DNA of 64,000 nt, taken from contig CAIRSA010000035.1 in assembly GCA_903881085.1 (NCBI GenBank), positions 1 to 64,000 on the forward strand, given 5' to 3'. The position numbers were made by a program, and so were the translations under genes. Positions 7,367 through 16,782 of this stretch are shown piece after piece; positions within the stretch are counted from its first letter, which is position 1, and each line of letters begins with the position of its first letter. The DNA comes from an uncultured Acidobacteriia bacterium. Lineage in GTDB: Bacteria; Acidobacteriota; Terriglobia; Bryobacterales; Bryobacteraceae. The notes beneath the pieces were generated by a model. It was not told where the DNA came from. It ran no database searches and was given only the letters and a program-made list of their open reading frames with translations.

Positions 7367-10300
7367 ATGAATTTTCCAGGTTTGAAATGGATTTTGCCGG
7401 CAATGGTGTTCATTGCCGTTTCAATGGCGCAGGTTGAGCAGGGAAGCATCACCGGCGTGGTTACCGACGAAAGCGGGGCAGCGGTCGCCGAGGCGAAGGT
7501 CACAGTGACGAACCTGAATACCAAGATCTCGGCCATCGTGACGACAAACGGCCAGGGCAATTACACGATCCCGTTTCTGGCGCACGGCGAATACTCCGTC
7601 GCCGCCGAAAAACCCGGCTTCGCGCTGGAGCGGGTGACCGGCATCGCATTACGCGTCGGCCTGACTGCGACGATCAATCTCAAGTTGAGGACGGGCGCCT
7701 TGCAACAGGAAGTGACCGTGACAGCGAGTTCTGTGCTATTGGAGCAGCAGAGTTCTTCGCTGGGCAATGTCGTTTCCGCTCAACAAATCGTGCAACTCCC
7801 CCTCAATGGCAGGAACCCATACGCGTTGCTGACGCTGGCTCCAGGTGTCACGCCAAGCGGCAATTCCGGCACCGGTCCGATCGTTAGCGGTGGACGCTCG
7901 AATACGAGTGGGGTGCTGTTTGACGGACAGGAGACTCGCAACACGTCGACCAACGATATTGTCTACACGCCGCCGCTGGAGACGGTGGCCGAGTTCAAAG
8001 TAATCACCAATAATTATTCGGCTGAGTATGGACGCTCGGGTGGTGGAATTCTAACGGCGGCCGGCCGTAGCGGCACCAATGAGGTGCGTGGCAGTGTGTA
8101 CGAATTCTTCCGCAATAACGTACTCAACGCCAACGGCTGGACCAACAACCGCAATGGCCTGAATCGCAATCCGGTGCGCCATAACGAATACGGCTTCGCC
8201 CTTGGCGGGCCGGTGGTGATTCCACACGTTTACGATGGAAGGAACAAGACCTTTTTCTTCTTCAATTTTGAACAGATCAAGGACCGCGCGCCAGACAACA
8301 TCACAGCAACGGTGCCCACGGCCGCGCAGCGCGGCGGCGATTTCTCGCAGACCTTCAACGGCGCGTCGCAGATCAGGGTTTTCGATCCGCTGACCACTCT
8401 GCCTAATCCGGCTGCATCAGGAAGCTTTATTCGCACGCAGTTTCCGGGCAACATCGTCCCGGCCAGTCGCATCAGCTCGTTTGCCACGAATATGATGCAG
8501 TATTATCCGCTGCCGACGCTGGGTGGCACCACGAATAATTACGCCGTTGCCGCGACGCGCGCCAGCGGGCCAACGAAATACTATGGCCGCATTGATGAGG
8601 CCCTGAGCAACAATAACCGGATGTTCTTCCGCTATGGGATCACCTATAGCCCGGCCGCTACGCCGGCCTATACCGGCGTAGCGCTTCCCGGCGAGGGCAC
8701 CAACTGCAACGAAGGCAAGGCGAACTCGACGCCTTGGGTCGCCGCACTCAGCGACACCCATACGTTCCGGCCAAACCTGATAGGTGAGTTCCGCGTCAGC
8801 TACACCCGGCAGTTGAATACCTGCGACCTGCGCAGTGCGGGCTTCGACGTGACGAAGCTAGGGCTGCCAGCATACCTGAAGAATGCGTCGCTCGACCTGC
8901 GCTTCCCGCTGATCGATGTCACCGATTTCACCTCGCTTGGACCACAGCGGGCCTCGCATTACACCGACGCCGAGAACACCGCGGAAGGGCAAGGCCACAT
9001 CACTTGGTTAAAAGGGTCGCATTCGGTGAAGGCCGGCATGGATTACATGTTCCTTGCGTTTAACATTTTCCGCCCTGACCATCCTTCGGGCAATTTCGGA
9101 TTTACGCGGGCTTATACGCAGGGGCCCGATCCATCGTTGGCGTCAGCGAACGCGGGTTATGGCCTCGCGACGATGATGCTCGGCACTCCAACCGGTGGCA
9201 CTTTCACAGTTGGACCGTCGCTTGCCGCCTCGCAGCGGAGCTATAACATTTACCTGCAGGACGATTGGAAAGTGACGCGGTCTCTGACCATCAACCTGGG
9301 CGCGCGCTGGGAGTACCAGACGCCATACAACGAACGCTATAATCACCTCGCGTATTTCGATCCAGCTCTCACTGATCCGATCACCGGACTGAAAGGCGTG
9401 CTCGCTTTTACTAACAGTTCCAATCGCTTTCAGAGCCTTCCTCATAAGCTGGACATTGCTCCGCGCGTCGGACTGGCTTACACATTCCTGCACAACACGG
9501 TATTTCGCGCTGGATACGGAATGTTCTACCTGCCGGGCAGCGGCGGTATTGGCGCGAGCCCAGGCGATCTGGGTAGCGGATCGCAGGCCTCGACGCCGGT
9601 GTTCCTGGGCCAGGCGCCCGCAGCGCCAAATACGCCGCCTGTGGGCAGTTCGATATCGAATCCGTTTGTGACTGGACTGTTGGGCTATCCCAATACCCTG
9701 ATCGGAAACGGCATTAGCGCGGTGTTCCCGAATTGGATTACGCCGATGAATCAGATGTGGAATGCCAGCATCCAGCGCTCTGTCTTCAATAACCTATTGG
9801 TCGAGGCGGCCTACCTGGGCAGCCGCGGTGAGCATATCTGGACCAATATCGGCGCGGATGCGGTGGATCCAAAGTACGCGTCGCTCGGGTCGCAGCTCAA
9901 CGCGCTCGTACCGAATCCTTTCTTTGGAAAGATTACCAGCGGCAGCCTGAGTCCGGCAACTGTCAGGCAATCGGCGCTGCTCTCTCCTTACCCTCAGTAC
10001 ACCAGCATCGGCAATATCCGTGGATCGGTGGGCGATTCTATCTATCACGCGCTGACGTTGCGCGCCGACAAGCGGTTTAGCAAGGGCGTGCTGTTCCAGG
10101 CCAGTTACACCTTCAGCAAGTTGATCGACAACGTGCAGGAGCGGTTCGGAGGCCGGTCGAGCTTCACCAATCCGTACGACCTGCGGCAGTCGCGGTCGAT
10201 TTCCGATAACGATCGCTCGCAGATCTTCGTCGCCAACTTCGTGTACGAGCTTCCTTTCGGAACCGGCAAACGGTGGTCAGGGCACGGGCCGGTGGGAAAG

Positions 10301-10747
10301 CTTGTTGGCAACTGGCAGCTCAGCGGAATCCTGACTGCGGAGAACGGACAGCCGGTTGTGATTGCGGGGCCGAACAATACGCAACTGCCGGGTATTTCGG
10401 CGTACGCGCTGCGCTTGAAGAACCCCAATCTGACGTCGGGTCAAACGATTGACCGTTGGTTCGATACGACGGCGTTCGCCTCCGCGCCGCTGTATTCACT
10501 TGGCAATGACTCACGCACCGAGCCAAATCTGCGCAACCCGGGCATTTTCAATTTCGACCTGGGAATGAGCCGCTATCAGCCCATTACGGAACGCATCAAA
10601 CTGCAATTCCGTGCCGAGATGTTCAATGCGACGAACAAGGTGAACTTCAGCGCGCCGCAAGGTTCGGTGACTGCCTCGAACTTCGGGCAGATCACCGCGG
10701 CCGCCGGCGGAAGGGCTGTGCAGCTTGGCCTGCGGCTGACGTTTTAA
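7367..10747 (+). CDS. Oar-like TonB-dependent receptor with carboxypeptidase-regulatory domain
   Basis: 1126 residues. A signal peptide (hydrophobic WILPAMVFIAVSMAQ) is followed by a carboxypeptidase-regulatory-like beta-sandwich (about residues 25-105: GSITGVVTDESGAAVAEAKV, GNYTIPFLAHGEYSV). A plug-like region follows (about 110-230: VVSAQQIVQLPLNGRNPYAL, NNYSAEYGRSGG) and then a long beta-barrel of alternating aromatic segments (DDWKVTRSLTINLGARWEYQ, ANFVYELPFGTGKRW). It ends in a terminal phenylalanine (GLRLTF), the usual outer-membrane signature. This is the large Oar/TonB-dependent receptor type abundant in Acidobacteriota; substrates are usually unknown, often oligosaccharides or peptides. 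It stands alone with its own upstream control region. Confidence 0.93.
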   Translation: MNFPGLKWILPAMVFIAVSMAQVEQGSITGVVTDESGAAVAEAKVTVTNLNTKISAIVTTNGQGNYTIPFLAHGEYSVAAEKPGFALERVTGIALRVGLTATINLKLRTGALQQEVTVTASSVLLEQQSSSLGNVVSAQQIVQLPLNGRNPYALLTLAPGVTPSGNSGTGPIVSGGRSNTSGVLFDGQETRNTSTNDIVYTPPLETVAEFKVITNNYSAEYGRSGGGILTAAGRSGTNEVRGSVYEFFRNNVLNANGWTNNRNGLNRNPVRHNEYGFALGGPVVIPHVYDGRNKTFFFFNFEQIKDRAPDNITATVPTAAQRGGDFSQTFNGASQIRVFDPLTTLPNPAASGSFIRTQFPGNIVPASRISSFATNMMQYYPLPTLGGTTNNYAVAATRASGPTKYYGRIDEALSNNNRMFFRYGITYSPAATPAYTGVALPGEGTNCNEGKANSTPWVAALSDTHTFRPNLIGEFRVSYTRQLNTCDLRSAGFDVTKLGLPAYLKNASLDLRFPLIDVTDFTSLGPQRASHYTDAENTAEGQGHITWLKGSHSVKAGMDYMFLAFNIFRPDHPSGNFGFTRAYTQGPDPSLASANAGYGLATMMLGTPTGGTFTVGPSLAASQRSYNIYLQDDWKVTRSLTINLGARWEYQTPYNERYNHLAYFDPALTDPITGLKGVLAFTNSSNRFQSLPHKLDIAPRVGLAYTFLHNTVFRAGYGMFYLPGSGGIGASPGDLGSGSQASTPVFLGQAPAAPNTPPVGSSISNPFVTGLLGYPNTLIGNGISAVFPNWITPMNQMWNASIQRSVFNNLLVEAAYLGSRGEHIWTNIGADAVDPKYASLGSQLNALVPNPFFGKITSGSLSPATVRQSALLSPYPQYTSIGNIRGSVGDSIYHALTLRADKRFSKGVLFQASYTFSKLIDNVQERFGGRSSFTNPYDLRQSRSISDNDRSQIFVANFVYELPFGTGKRWSGHGPVGKLVGNWQLSGILTAENGQPVVIAGPNNTQLPGISAYALRLKNPNLTSGQTIDRWFDTTAFASAPLYSLGNDSRTEPNLRNPGIFNFDLGMSRYQPITERIKLQFRAEMFNATNKVNFSAPQGSVTASNFGQITAAAGGRAVQLGLRLTF

Positions 10748-10852
10748 CTTCGGGTGTGGGTTCAGCAGTAGCCAGTGCGGCAGATATTGTATGGCACAAG
10801 AATCTGCCGCATTGTTTCTCTCGATATATACTCGATGTTTGGCTTTTCAACT

Positions 10853-11737
10853 ATGATCAATGACAACCACATAACTCGGCGCGGGTTTTTCGTTGCAGCC
10901 GGGGCGGGCGCAGTGTCTGCGCAATCGCAACCGTTGACAGCCGCGCGACTGATTGAGCGGATTCAAAAGCAGGCCAATGTGGAGTGGCGCGCCCAAACGG
11001 TGGACACGATTAAGGCCGGCAGCCCTGAAACCGTCGTGACGGGTATTGCGACAACGATGGTGGCTACTCTTGACCTGCTGAAAAGTGCCGCCGCGGCAAA
11101 GCGGAATTTTATTGTTGTTCACGAGCCAACATTTTATAGCGGCGCAGCCGACGAGTTCCACGCCCGCAACAATCCTGACGATTCGCTGGTTCAACTGAAG
11201 CGGAAATTCATCGAAGACAATAACCTTGTTGTCTGGCGGTTTCATGATCACTGGCATCAGCAGAAGCCGGATGGCATCATTCGCGGCATGGGAAGTGCAT
11301 TAGGCTGGACGCAGTATCAGGCGGCGGACAACGTGCGGCTCTACACGCTGCCAAAGACGACACTGGCGGCTCTAGCCTCTGCCATTGGCGACAAACTGAA
11401 AATACGAGCGATCCGGGTGATTGGCGATCCGAAAATGGAGGTGTCTACGGTCTCATTCAATCCCGGCTCGACTCCTATTCAAGTTGTCCAGCGCGTCATT
11501 TCAGGCGATCAGGTGGACGTGCTGGTATGTGGTGAACCAGGCGAATGGGATGGCGGCGAATATGTCCGCGATGCCGTGGCTGCGGGTCGAAAGAAGGCAA
11601 TGATTGTGCTGGGGCACGACTTATCCGAAGAGGGCGGCATGGCGGAATGCGCACGCTGGCTGAAGACCTTTGTCACGGAGGTTCCGGTTGAGTTCCTGTC
11701 CGCGGGGGAGGCGTTTTGGACGCCGTCAAGAAGATGA
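10853..11737 (+). CDS. NIF3-like (DUF34) protein with Tat-type leader
   Basis: About 294 residues from the ATG at 10853; in-frame starts at 10775 and 10835 are also possible. The body matches the NIF3/DUF34 dinuclear-metal family: FIVVHEPTFYSG near the first metal site, FHDHWH with its histidines, and near the C-terminus VLGHDLSEEGGMAECARWL. Family members are usually cytoplasmic hexamers. Here the N-terminus carries a twin-arginine-like leader (ITRRGFFVAAGAGAVSAQ), which would send it to the periplasm. It overlaps or closely precedes the DUF1549/DUF1553 gene, suggesting one operon with that secreted pair. Substrate unknown. Confidence 0.8.
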   Translation: MINDNHITRRGFFVAAGAGAVSAQSQPLTAARLIERIQKQANVEWRAQTVDTIKAGSPETVVTGIATTMVATLDLLKSAAAAKRNFIVVHEPTFYSGAADEFHARNNPDDSLVQLKRKFIEDNNLVVWRFHDHWHQQKPDGIIRGMGSALGWTQYQAADNVRLYTLPKTTLAALASAIGDKLKIRAIRVIGDPKMEVSTVSFNPGSTPIQVVQRVISGDQVDVLVCGEPGEWDGGEYVRDAVAAGRKKAMIVLGHDLSEEGGMAECARWLKTFVTEVPVEFLSAGEAFWTPSRR

Positions 11738-11748
11738 AGGATGCAGCA

Positions 11749-13902
11749 ATGCGCTGGCTTATGTTATTGCCGATTGCGGCCTTAGCGATTGGCGCGACTA
11801 AGAAAGCAGAGATGTGGTCCCAGAGGCCGGTAGTGCGGCCGGCGGTGCCAAAAAGTGCAGCGAAAAATCCGATCGACGCGTTCGTGGATTCGGCGTTGGC
11901 AAAGAAAGGCCTGCGAGCCGCGGGCCCAGCCGATAAGCCGGCGTTACTCCGCCGCGTGTACATTGATTTGATCGGCATTCCGCCAACTCCCTCCGAACTC
12001 GACGCGTTTCTCAAAGAGGACTCGCCCGATGCGTACGAAAAAGTTGTGGATGCCCTGCTGGCCAATCCGCAGCATGGGGTTCGCTATGGCCGGCATTGGC
12101 TGGATGTGTTGCGCTTTGCCGATGTGGACGAGCGGATGTATGCACAGGCGGGGATTCACTTGTGGCGTGAGTGGGTGATGCACTCTCTGAACCGCGACCT
12201 GGGTTACGACCAATTTGTCCGTGCACAATTGACAGGTTACCGGAATGAGCGTACGCGGGTGAACGACATCGGCATCCGTTCGCGTATTGATCCGCGGCCT
12301 GACGACTTGTTTGCACTTGGTTTTCTGGCCCGCGGTGGTGTATCGCGCGACAACAAGGACGCAGGTGAACTGCCGATCATGGCCGTGGAAACGGTGTCGT
12401 CCGCATTTATGGGTCTGAGCGTAGGCTGTGCCAAGTGCCATGACCATATGTACGATCCAATCGCCCAGCGCGATTTCTACGCGATGAAAGCGCTGTTCGA
12501 CCCGCTGGTGGTGAAGAAAATAACCCTGGCGACTCCCGCGGAGATTCTGAAGAACGCTGACGCACAGGAAGACGCCCAACGCAAACGCGCCGAGGCGGAA
12601 GCGCCATTGCGCGCACAACTTGCGGCCATTGAAGGACCCATCCGCAAGCGGTTGGAAGAAGAGCGTGTTGCCATGCTGCCTGCCGAAGCCAAGTCGGCAG
12701 TACAAAAACCAGAGCGCCAGCGTTCTGCCGCCGAACAGAAGCTAGTGGACGATTACTTTGTGCCGCTGCGTGTGGATCCGATTAAAGTGAAGGAACTCCT
12801 GCCCGAAGCAGACCGCAAGAAGTTCGACGAGATCAGTCGCCAGTTGACGGCGCTTGGAGGCGGACAGCGCGGCGGTGGCGGCAACGCGCTGCCGGCATTC
12901 TGGACAGTGGAAGTGGATAAGGGCCGTGAGCGCGATCAGAGCTACATTCTTTCCAGCGGCGAGCCGGACCGGCCGGAAAAGGATAAGCCGGTACAGCCGG
13001 GTTGGCCCTTTGCGCCGGCCAATCCCGATTTTCGCGATGGCCGTATCGAAGGTTTCGCCGATTGGCTGACCGCACCGGAGAATCCCTTCTTTGCGCGCGT
13101 TGCAGTGAACCGGCTTTGGCAGTGGCATTTCGGAGAAGGCCTGCAAAAAATGCCAAGTGATTTCGGCGCGTTGGGTGGAATGCCCACGCATCCGGAACTG
13201 CTGGATTGGCTGGCTGCCGAGTTTGTGGAGCGGAAGTTCAGCATGAAACAGATGCACCGGCTGATGGTGACTTCGGAAGCATACAAGCGCGCCTCGGCGA
13301 TGGATCGCGCAGTGGCAACGGCCAACGCCAAGATCGACGCGGCGAATGATTATCTGTGGAGCTTCCGACTGTTGCGGCTGGAAGCAGAGCCGGTGTGGGA
13401 CTCCATTCTTTATGCCTCGGGCGAATTGGATTTGACCATTGGTGGAGCGTCGTTTGATATTACGCCGGCCGAGACTCCGCGGCGCAGTCAGGACGGCGGC
13501 AACCGGCCAGTCGCTGCGCCAAGCCGGCGTGCCGCATTCATGATTCGCGGATACGCCAACAATCGGGATGTGGTGCCGAATTTTCTGCAGGTGTTCGATG
13601 TTGAAGACGGCCGCCTGCCCTGTCCATTACGCACGCGCACGGTAACAGCGCCGCAGGGTTTGTTCCTGATGAACAGCGAAGAGGTGGAAAAGGCGTCGCA
13701 AAAGTTTGCCGCGCGTCTGCGCAATGAAACCAGCGACGATTTGAACGCGGCCGTGGACCTCGGATATCGCATCGTTTTGAGCCGCCCACCGAGCGGCCGC
13801 GAGAAGGATGAAGCGGCAACCTATCTGCAGAACGATCCGGCGCGATTGAAGGGCCTGGCTTGGCTGTTGTTCAATCTGGATGAGTTCGTGTTTGTCAGGT
13901 GA
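11749..13902 (+). CDS. DUF1549/DUF1553 domain protein
   Basis: 717 residues from the ATG at 11749, preceded by AAGGA; upstream in-frame ATGs at 11716 and 11734 also exist. A hydrophobic signal peptide (LMLLPIAALAIGA) leads into DUF1549 (about residues 45-265: LLRRVYIDLIGIPPTPSELD, RYGRHWLDVLRFADVDE, GCAKCHDHMYDPI), a charged helical linker with a Gly-rich patch, then DUF1553 (about residues 435-685: WLTAPENPFFARVAVNRLWQ, LFLMNSEEVEK). This is the secreted protein that planctomycetes and acidobacteria pair with a DUF1501 protein; the pair's biochemical role is not established. The CAKCH motif lies inside DUF1549 and need not mean covalent haem. Confidence 0.92.
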   Translation: MRWLMLLPIAALAIGATKKAEMWSQRPVVRPAVPKSAAKNPIDAFVDSALAKKGLRAAGPADKPALLRRVYIDLIGIPPTPSELDAFLKEDSPDAYEKVVDALLANPQHGVRYGRHWLDVLRFADVDERMYAQAGIHLWREWVMHSLNRDLGYDQFVRAQLTGYRNERTRVNDIGIRSRIDPRPDDLFALGFLARGGVSRDNKDAGELPIMAVETVSSAFMGLSVGCAKCHDHMYDPIAQRDFYAMKALFDPLVVKKITLATPAEILKNADAQEDAQRKRAEAEAPLRAQLAAIEGPIRKRLEEERVAMLPAEAKSAVQKPERQRSAAEQKLVDDYFVPLRVDPIKVKELLPEADRKKFDEISRQLTALGGGQRGGGGNALPAFWTVEVDKGRERDQSYILSSGEPDRPEKDKPVQPGWPFAPANPDFRDGRIEGFADWLTAPENPFFARVAVNRLWQWHFGEGLQKMPSDFGALGGMPTHPELLDWLAAEFVERKFSMKQMHRLMVTSEAYKRASAMDRAVATANAKIDAANDYLWSFRLLRLEAEPVWDSILYASGELDLTIGGASFDITPAETPRRSQDGGNRPVAAPSRRAAFMIRGYANNRDVVPNFLQVFDVEDGRLPCPLRTRTVTAPQGLFLMNSEEVEKASQKFAARLRNETSDDLNAAVDLGYRIVLSRPPSGREKDEAATYLQNDPARLKGLAWLLFNLDEFVFVR

Positions 13903-13906
13903 AGCA

Positions 13907-15298
13907 ATGAACGAAGAGCAACTCTATCCCTGCGGGCGAATTTCGCGGCGCAACCTGATGACACAAGCGGCCGGCGGCTTCTTTGGCGCTGCCGTGGGCG
14001 GACTGCTGGCCGATGATCGAAAGCTGGATGCAAAGTTGAGTCCGCACTTCAAGCCCAAAGCGAATTCGGTGATCTACTTGTTCATGTGCGGCGGCGTTAG
14101 CCACCTGGATACGTTCGATCCCAAAGACCAGAAGCATGCAGGCAAGCTCATGGACGGCACGGCATTCGGTGATAACCTGGCCGAAGTAAAACGGCCGGTG
14201 ATTCCCTGCATCCGGACGTTCCGGCGGGCGGGCAAATCGGGCATTCCGGTATCGGACATTCTGCCGAACATCGCCGCCCAGATTGACGACATTGCCGTGG
14301 TGAAATCCATGTGGAACCACGAAGGCAACCACTTTCCGGCCGTGATCGAAACAGCCACGGGACATCGCGGACGGGCCTTCGATCACCCTAGCCTGGGCAG
14401 TTGGGTGACGCATGCGCTGGGAAGTTTGAACAAGAATCTGCCGGCGTATGTGAACATCGGCCGGCCGTCGTCGCCCGTGCAGTTGACAGGCGGCTACATC
14501 GGTTCCAGTTGGGCGGCAACGCCGTTCCGTTCCGGCGATACGCCCATTCCGAACTTATATCCGCCCAAGGGTGGTACCTCGGCCGAGCGCGACCTTCGGA
14601 TGGAAGCGCTGCAGAGGCTGAATCAGGAGTTCAGAGAAACGTATGCGATCAATTCCGACATCGCGGGCAGAATTCAATCCTACGATCTGGCGGCGCGCAT
14701 GCAGCTTTCGGCGCCGGAAGTGGTGAACTTCGCCAATGAGCCAAAGCATGTGCTGGAGATGTACGGCATTGGCGATCAGGTGACCGAGGATTATGGCCGG
14801 CAATTATTGATGGCGCGGCGTCTGGTGGAAAAGGGCGTACGGTACATCCAGATTTGCAATGGCGGCGGTGGCAACGGAAGTTGGGACGCGCATGTGGACA
14901 TGAAAGCCCATGAAAAAAGTTGCCAGGCCGTGGACAAGCCCATTGCGGGTTTGCTGCGCGACTTGAAGCAGCGGGGTCTTTTGGAATCCACCCTGGTTGT
15001 TTTTGCCAGCGAGTTCGGGCGCACTCCGTGGTCTCAAAATACCACCGGGCGCGATCACAATCCGCGTGGATATGCGGTTTGGCTGGCAGGCGGCGGTGTG
15101 AAGGGCGGGATGACGCATGGTGAAACGGATGAGGTTGGCTATCGCGCCGCGGTGGACCGCCATTATTGCAGCGATCTGCATGCGACCATCCTGCACCAGA
15201 TGGGACTGGACTACAAGAAAATGGAATTCCCCGCTTTTGGACGGACGTTTAAACTGGTGGAAGAAGGCGAAGGGCCTATCCGCGCCATCCTGGGGTAA
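13907..15298 (+). CDS. DUF1501 domain protein
   Basis: 463 residues from the ATG at 13907, four bases after the stop of the DUF1549/DUF1553 gene. A twin-arginine leader (ISRRNLMTQAAGGFFGAAVG) is followed by the DUF1501 fold, distantly related to the alkaline phosphatase/sulfatase superfamily: IYLFMCGGVSHLDTFDPKD, VVKSMWNHEGNHFPA, VFASEFGRTPWSQ, GRDHNPRGYAVWLAGGG and SDLHATILHQMGLD near the end. Several His/Asp/Glu residues in these blocks could bind metal. Export by Tat implies cofactor loading in the cytoplasm. Function of the pair is unknown. Confidence 0.92.
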   Translation: MNEEQLYPCGRISRRNLMTQAAGGFFGAAVGGLLADDRKLDAKLSPHFKPKANSVIYLFMCGGVSHLDTFDPKDQKHAGKLMDGTAFGDNLAEVKRPVIPCIRTFRRAGKSGIPVSDILPNIAAQIDDIAVVKSMWNHEGNHFPAVIETATGHRGRAFDHPSLGSWVTHALGSLNKNLPAYVNIGRPSSPVQLTGGYIGSSWAATPFRSGDTPIPNLYPPKGGTSAERDLRMEALQRLNQEFRETYAINSDIAGRIQSYDLAARMQLSAPEVVNFANEPKHVLEMYGIGDQVTEDYGRQLLMARRLVEKGVRYIQICNGGGGNGSWDAHVDMKAHEKSCQAVDKPIAGLLRDLKQRGLLESTLVVFASEFGRTPWSQNTTGRDHNPRGYAVWLAGGGVKGGMTHGETDEVGYRAAVDRHYCSDLHATILHQMGLDYKKMEFPAFGRTFKLVEEGEGPIRAILG

Positions 15299-15366
15299 GA
15301 TAATTCGCAGCCTGGTATTTTCTGGAACTCGCCGCCTGTTCGAACGGATTCAGCTTTCAGCATCCT

Positions 15367-15384
15367 AACGTGGCAAGCCACGTT
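15367..15384. terminator. Possible hairpin terminator
   Basis: An 18-base palindrome, AACGTGGC-AA-GCCACGTT, lies 69 bases after the DUF1501 stop and before the MFS gene, followed by TCATAT. It can fold into a short GC-containing stem, but the T-tract is weak, so intrinsic termination is only a suggestion. Confidence 0.35.
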
Positions 15385-15464
15385 TCATATAGTCTCTGAA
15401 TCGGAGGAGAGGCTTTTCTTGAAAACACAGGGGGCCCTCGGCGATTCGTGGAGATACTAGTTAA

Positions 15465-16694
15465 GTGAGTGAATCCTCCGCGCTGCTGCGCGCCCTGCGG
15501 CATCGCAATTTCCGGTTGTTCATTACGGGCCAGATCATTTCCTTGAGCGGCACCTGGATGCAGAGTGTGGCTCAGAGCTGGCTTGTGTACAGGCTGACCG
15601 GGTCGGAGTGGCTGCTGGGTGTTACTTCGTTTTGCTCCAATTTCCCTGTGTTTTTGCTCGGGCCGATTGCGGGTGTGGTGGCCGATCGCTACGACCGGCG
15701 GACCGTCGTCCTGACCACGCAAACGCTGTTCATGCTGCAGGCGTTTGTGCTGGCGTGGCTGACTATGACGCATCGCGTGCAGACGTGGCACTTGCTGGCG
15801 CTGGCCGGATTTCTTGGGTGCGTAAATGCGTTCGATGTGCCGGCGCGCCAATCGATGATGATCCACATGGCGGGTAAGGACGATCTGCTGGGGGCCATTT
15901 CGCTGAACTCGGCGGCGTTCAATACCGCGCGGATTGTGGGGCCGTCGCTGGGCGGGATGATGGTGGCGCGCTTTGGCGAAGGCATCTGTTTCCTGCTGAA
16001 CGGGGTGAGCTTTTTCGGGCTGATCATTGGCATGTTGCTGATGAATCTGCCCGTGTTTGAGCCGGGCGAGGTTGATGCGCCGTGGAACCGGTTAAAGGAC
16101 GGGTTGCTGTATGCGTGGCAGGAGCGGCAGGTTCGGGCGCTGTTGATTTTGTGCGGCACGCTGACAATGTCGATTGCGCCGGTGATTGTGTTGGGGCCGG
16201 TGTTTGCGGACCGGATCTTCGGGCGCGGTTCGGTGGGGCTGGGGTTTTTGATGGCGTCGCTGGGGTTGGGGGCGGTGATCGGCGTAGTGTCGCTGGCGCA
16301 TCGCACGGAGACGGCGGGGTTGGCGCGGGTGGCGCTGGTGAGCACGGTTTTGTTGGGGTCTGCGATGTTTGCTTATGCTTGGGCGCCGGTGTTTGGCGTG
16401 TTGATGGCGTGCACCATGCTGGTGGGGTTCAGTATCTTCCGGCAGAACGCGTCGACGAATACGCTGATTCAGACGGTGATTAAGGAAGAGTATCGCGGGC
16501 GGGTGATGTCGTTGTATTCGATGATGGCCGTGGGGATGCTACCGGTGGGGAGTTTGACCGCCGGGGCGCTGGCCGGGTTCATCGGGCCTCGGTGGACGGT
16601 GGCAGTCGGGGGCGGGTTGTGCTTTGTGGCGGCGGTGGTGTTTCGGCGTGCGGTGCGGTTGCGGGAGGCCGGAGCTGGGATGGCTAAGGTTTGA
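15465..16694 (+). CDS. MFS transporter (drug/siderophore exporter-like)
   Basis: 409 residues from a GTG start. Opens with LRHRNFRLFITGQIISLSGTWMQSVAQSWLVY, shown here as pieces: the LRHRNFRLF start, the GTWMQSVAQSWLVYRLTGS first helix, and the MFS loop GVVADRYDRRTVV after helix 2. About eleven to twelve hydrophobic segments follow, with ARQSMMIHMAGKDDLLGAIS in the middle and EYRGRVMSLYSMMAVGMLPV near the end. These motifs fit the MFS_3/enterobactin-exporter-like branch; substrate unknown. Codons toward the 3' end are very rich in GGG/GTG. A degenerate partial copy of this gene lies at 23749-23944. Confidence 0.9.
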   Translation: MSESSALLRALRHRNFRLFITGQIISLSGTWMQSVAQSWLVYRLTGSEWLLGVTSFCSNFPVFLLGPIAGVVADRYDRRTVVLTTQTLFMLQAFVLAWLTMTHRVQTWHLLALAGFLGCVNAFDVPARQSMMIHMAGKDDLLGAISLNSAAFNTARIVGPSLGGMMVARFGEGICFLLNGVSFFGLIIGMLLMNLPVFEPGEVDAPWNRLKDGLLYAWQERQVRALLILCGTLTMSIAPVIVLGPVFADRIFGRGSVGLGFLMASLGLGAVIGVVSLAHRTETAGLARVALVSTVLLGSAMFAYAWAPVFGVLMACTMLVGFSIFRQNASTNTLIQTVIKEEYRGRVMSLYSMMAVGMLPVGSLTAGALAGFIGPRWTVAVGGGLCFVAAVVFRRAVRLREAGAGMAKV

Positions 16695-16740
16695 GTTTGA
16701 ACACATACCAATAGATCGTTGTTCTTCCTGAAATGGCTCC
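16684..16740 (-). pseudogene. 3'-end remnant of the 19481-19960 secreted protein gene
   Basis: The first ~33 bases are nearly identical to the 3' end of the gene at 19481-19960 (both carry CTAAGGTTTGAGTTTGAAC). On the minus strand it reads YWYVFKLKP then stop, against DHWYEFKLKP in the intact gene. It overlaps the last codons of the MFS gene. Only the tail is left. Confidence 0.6.
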
Positions 16741-16782
16741 TTCACAAAGGTCATACCCGCCCCTTTCTGATATATTGTCACA

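Noticed and set aside
12439-12453. CxxCH motif as a covalent haem site in the DUF1549 protein
   Set aside because: The motif is part of the conserved DUF1549 block itself and is not evidence of haem attachment on its own.
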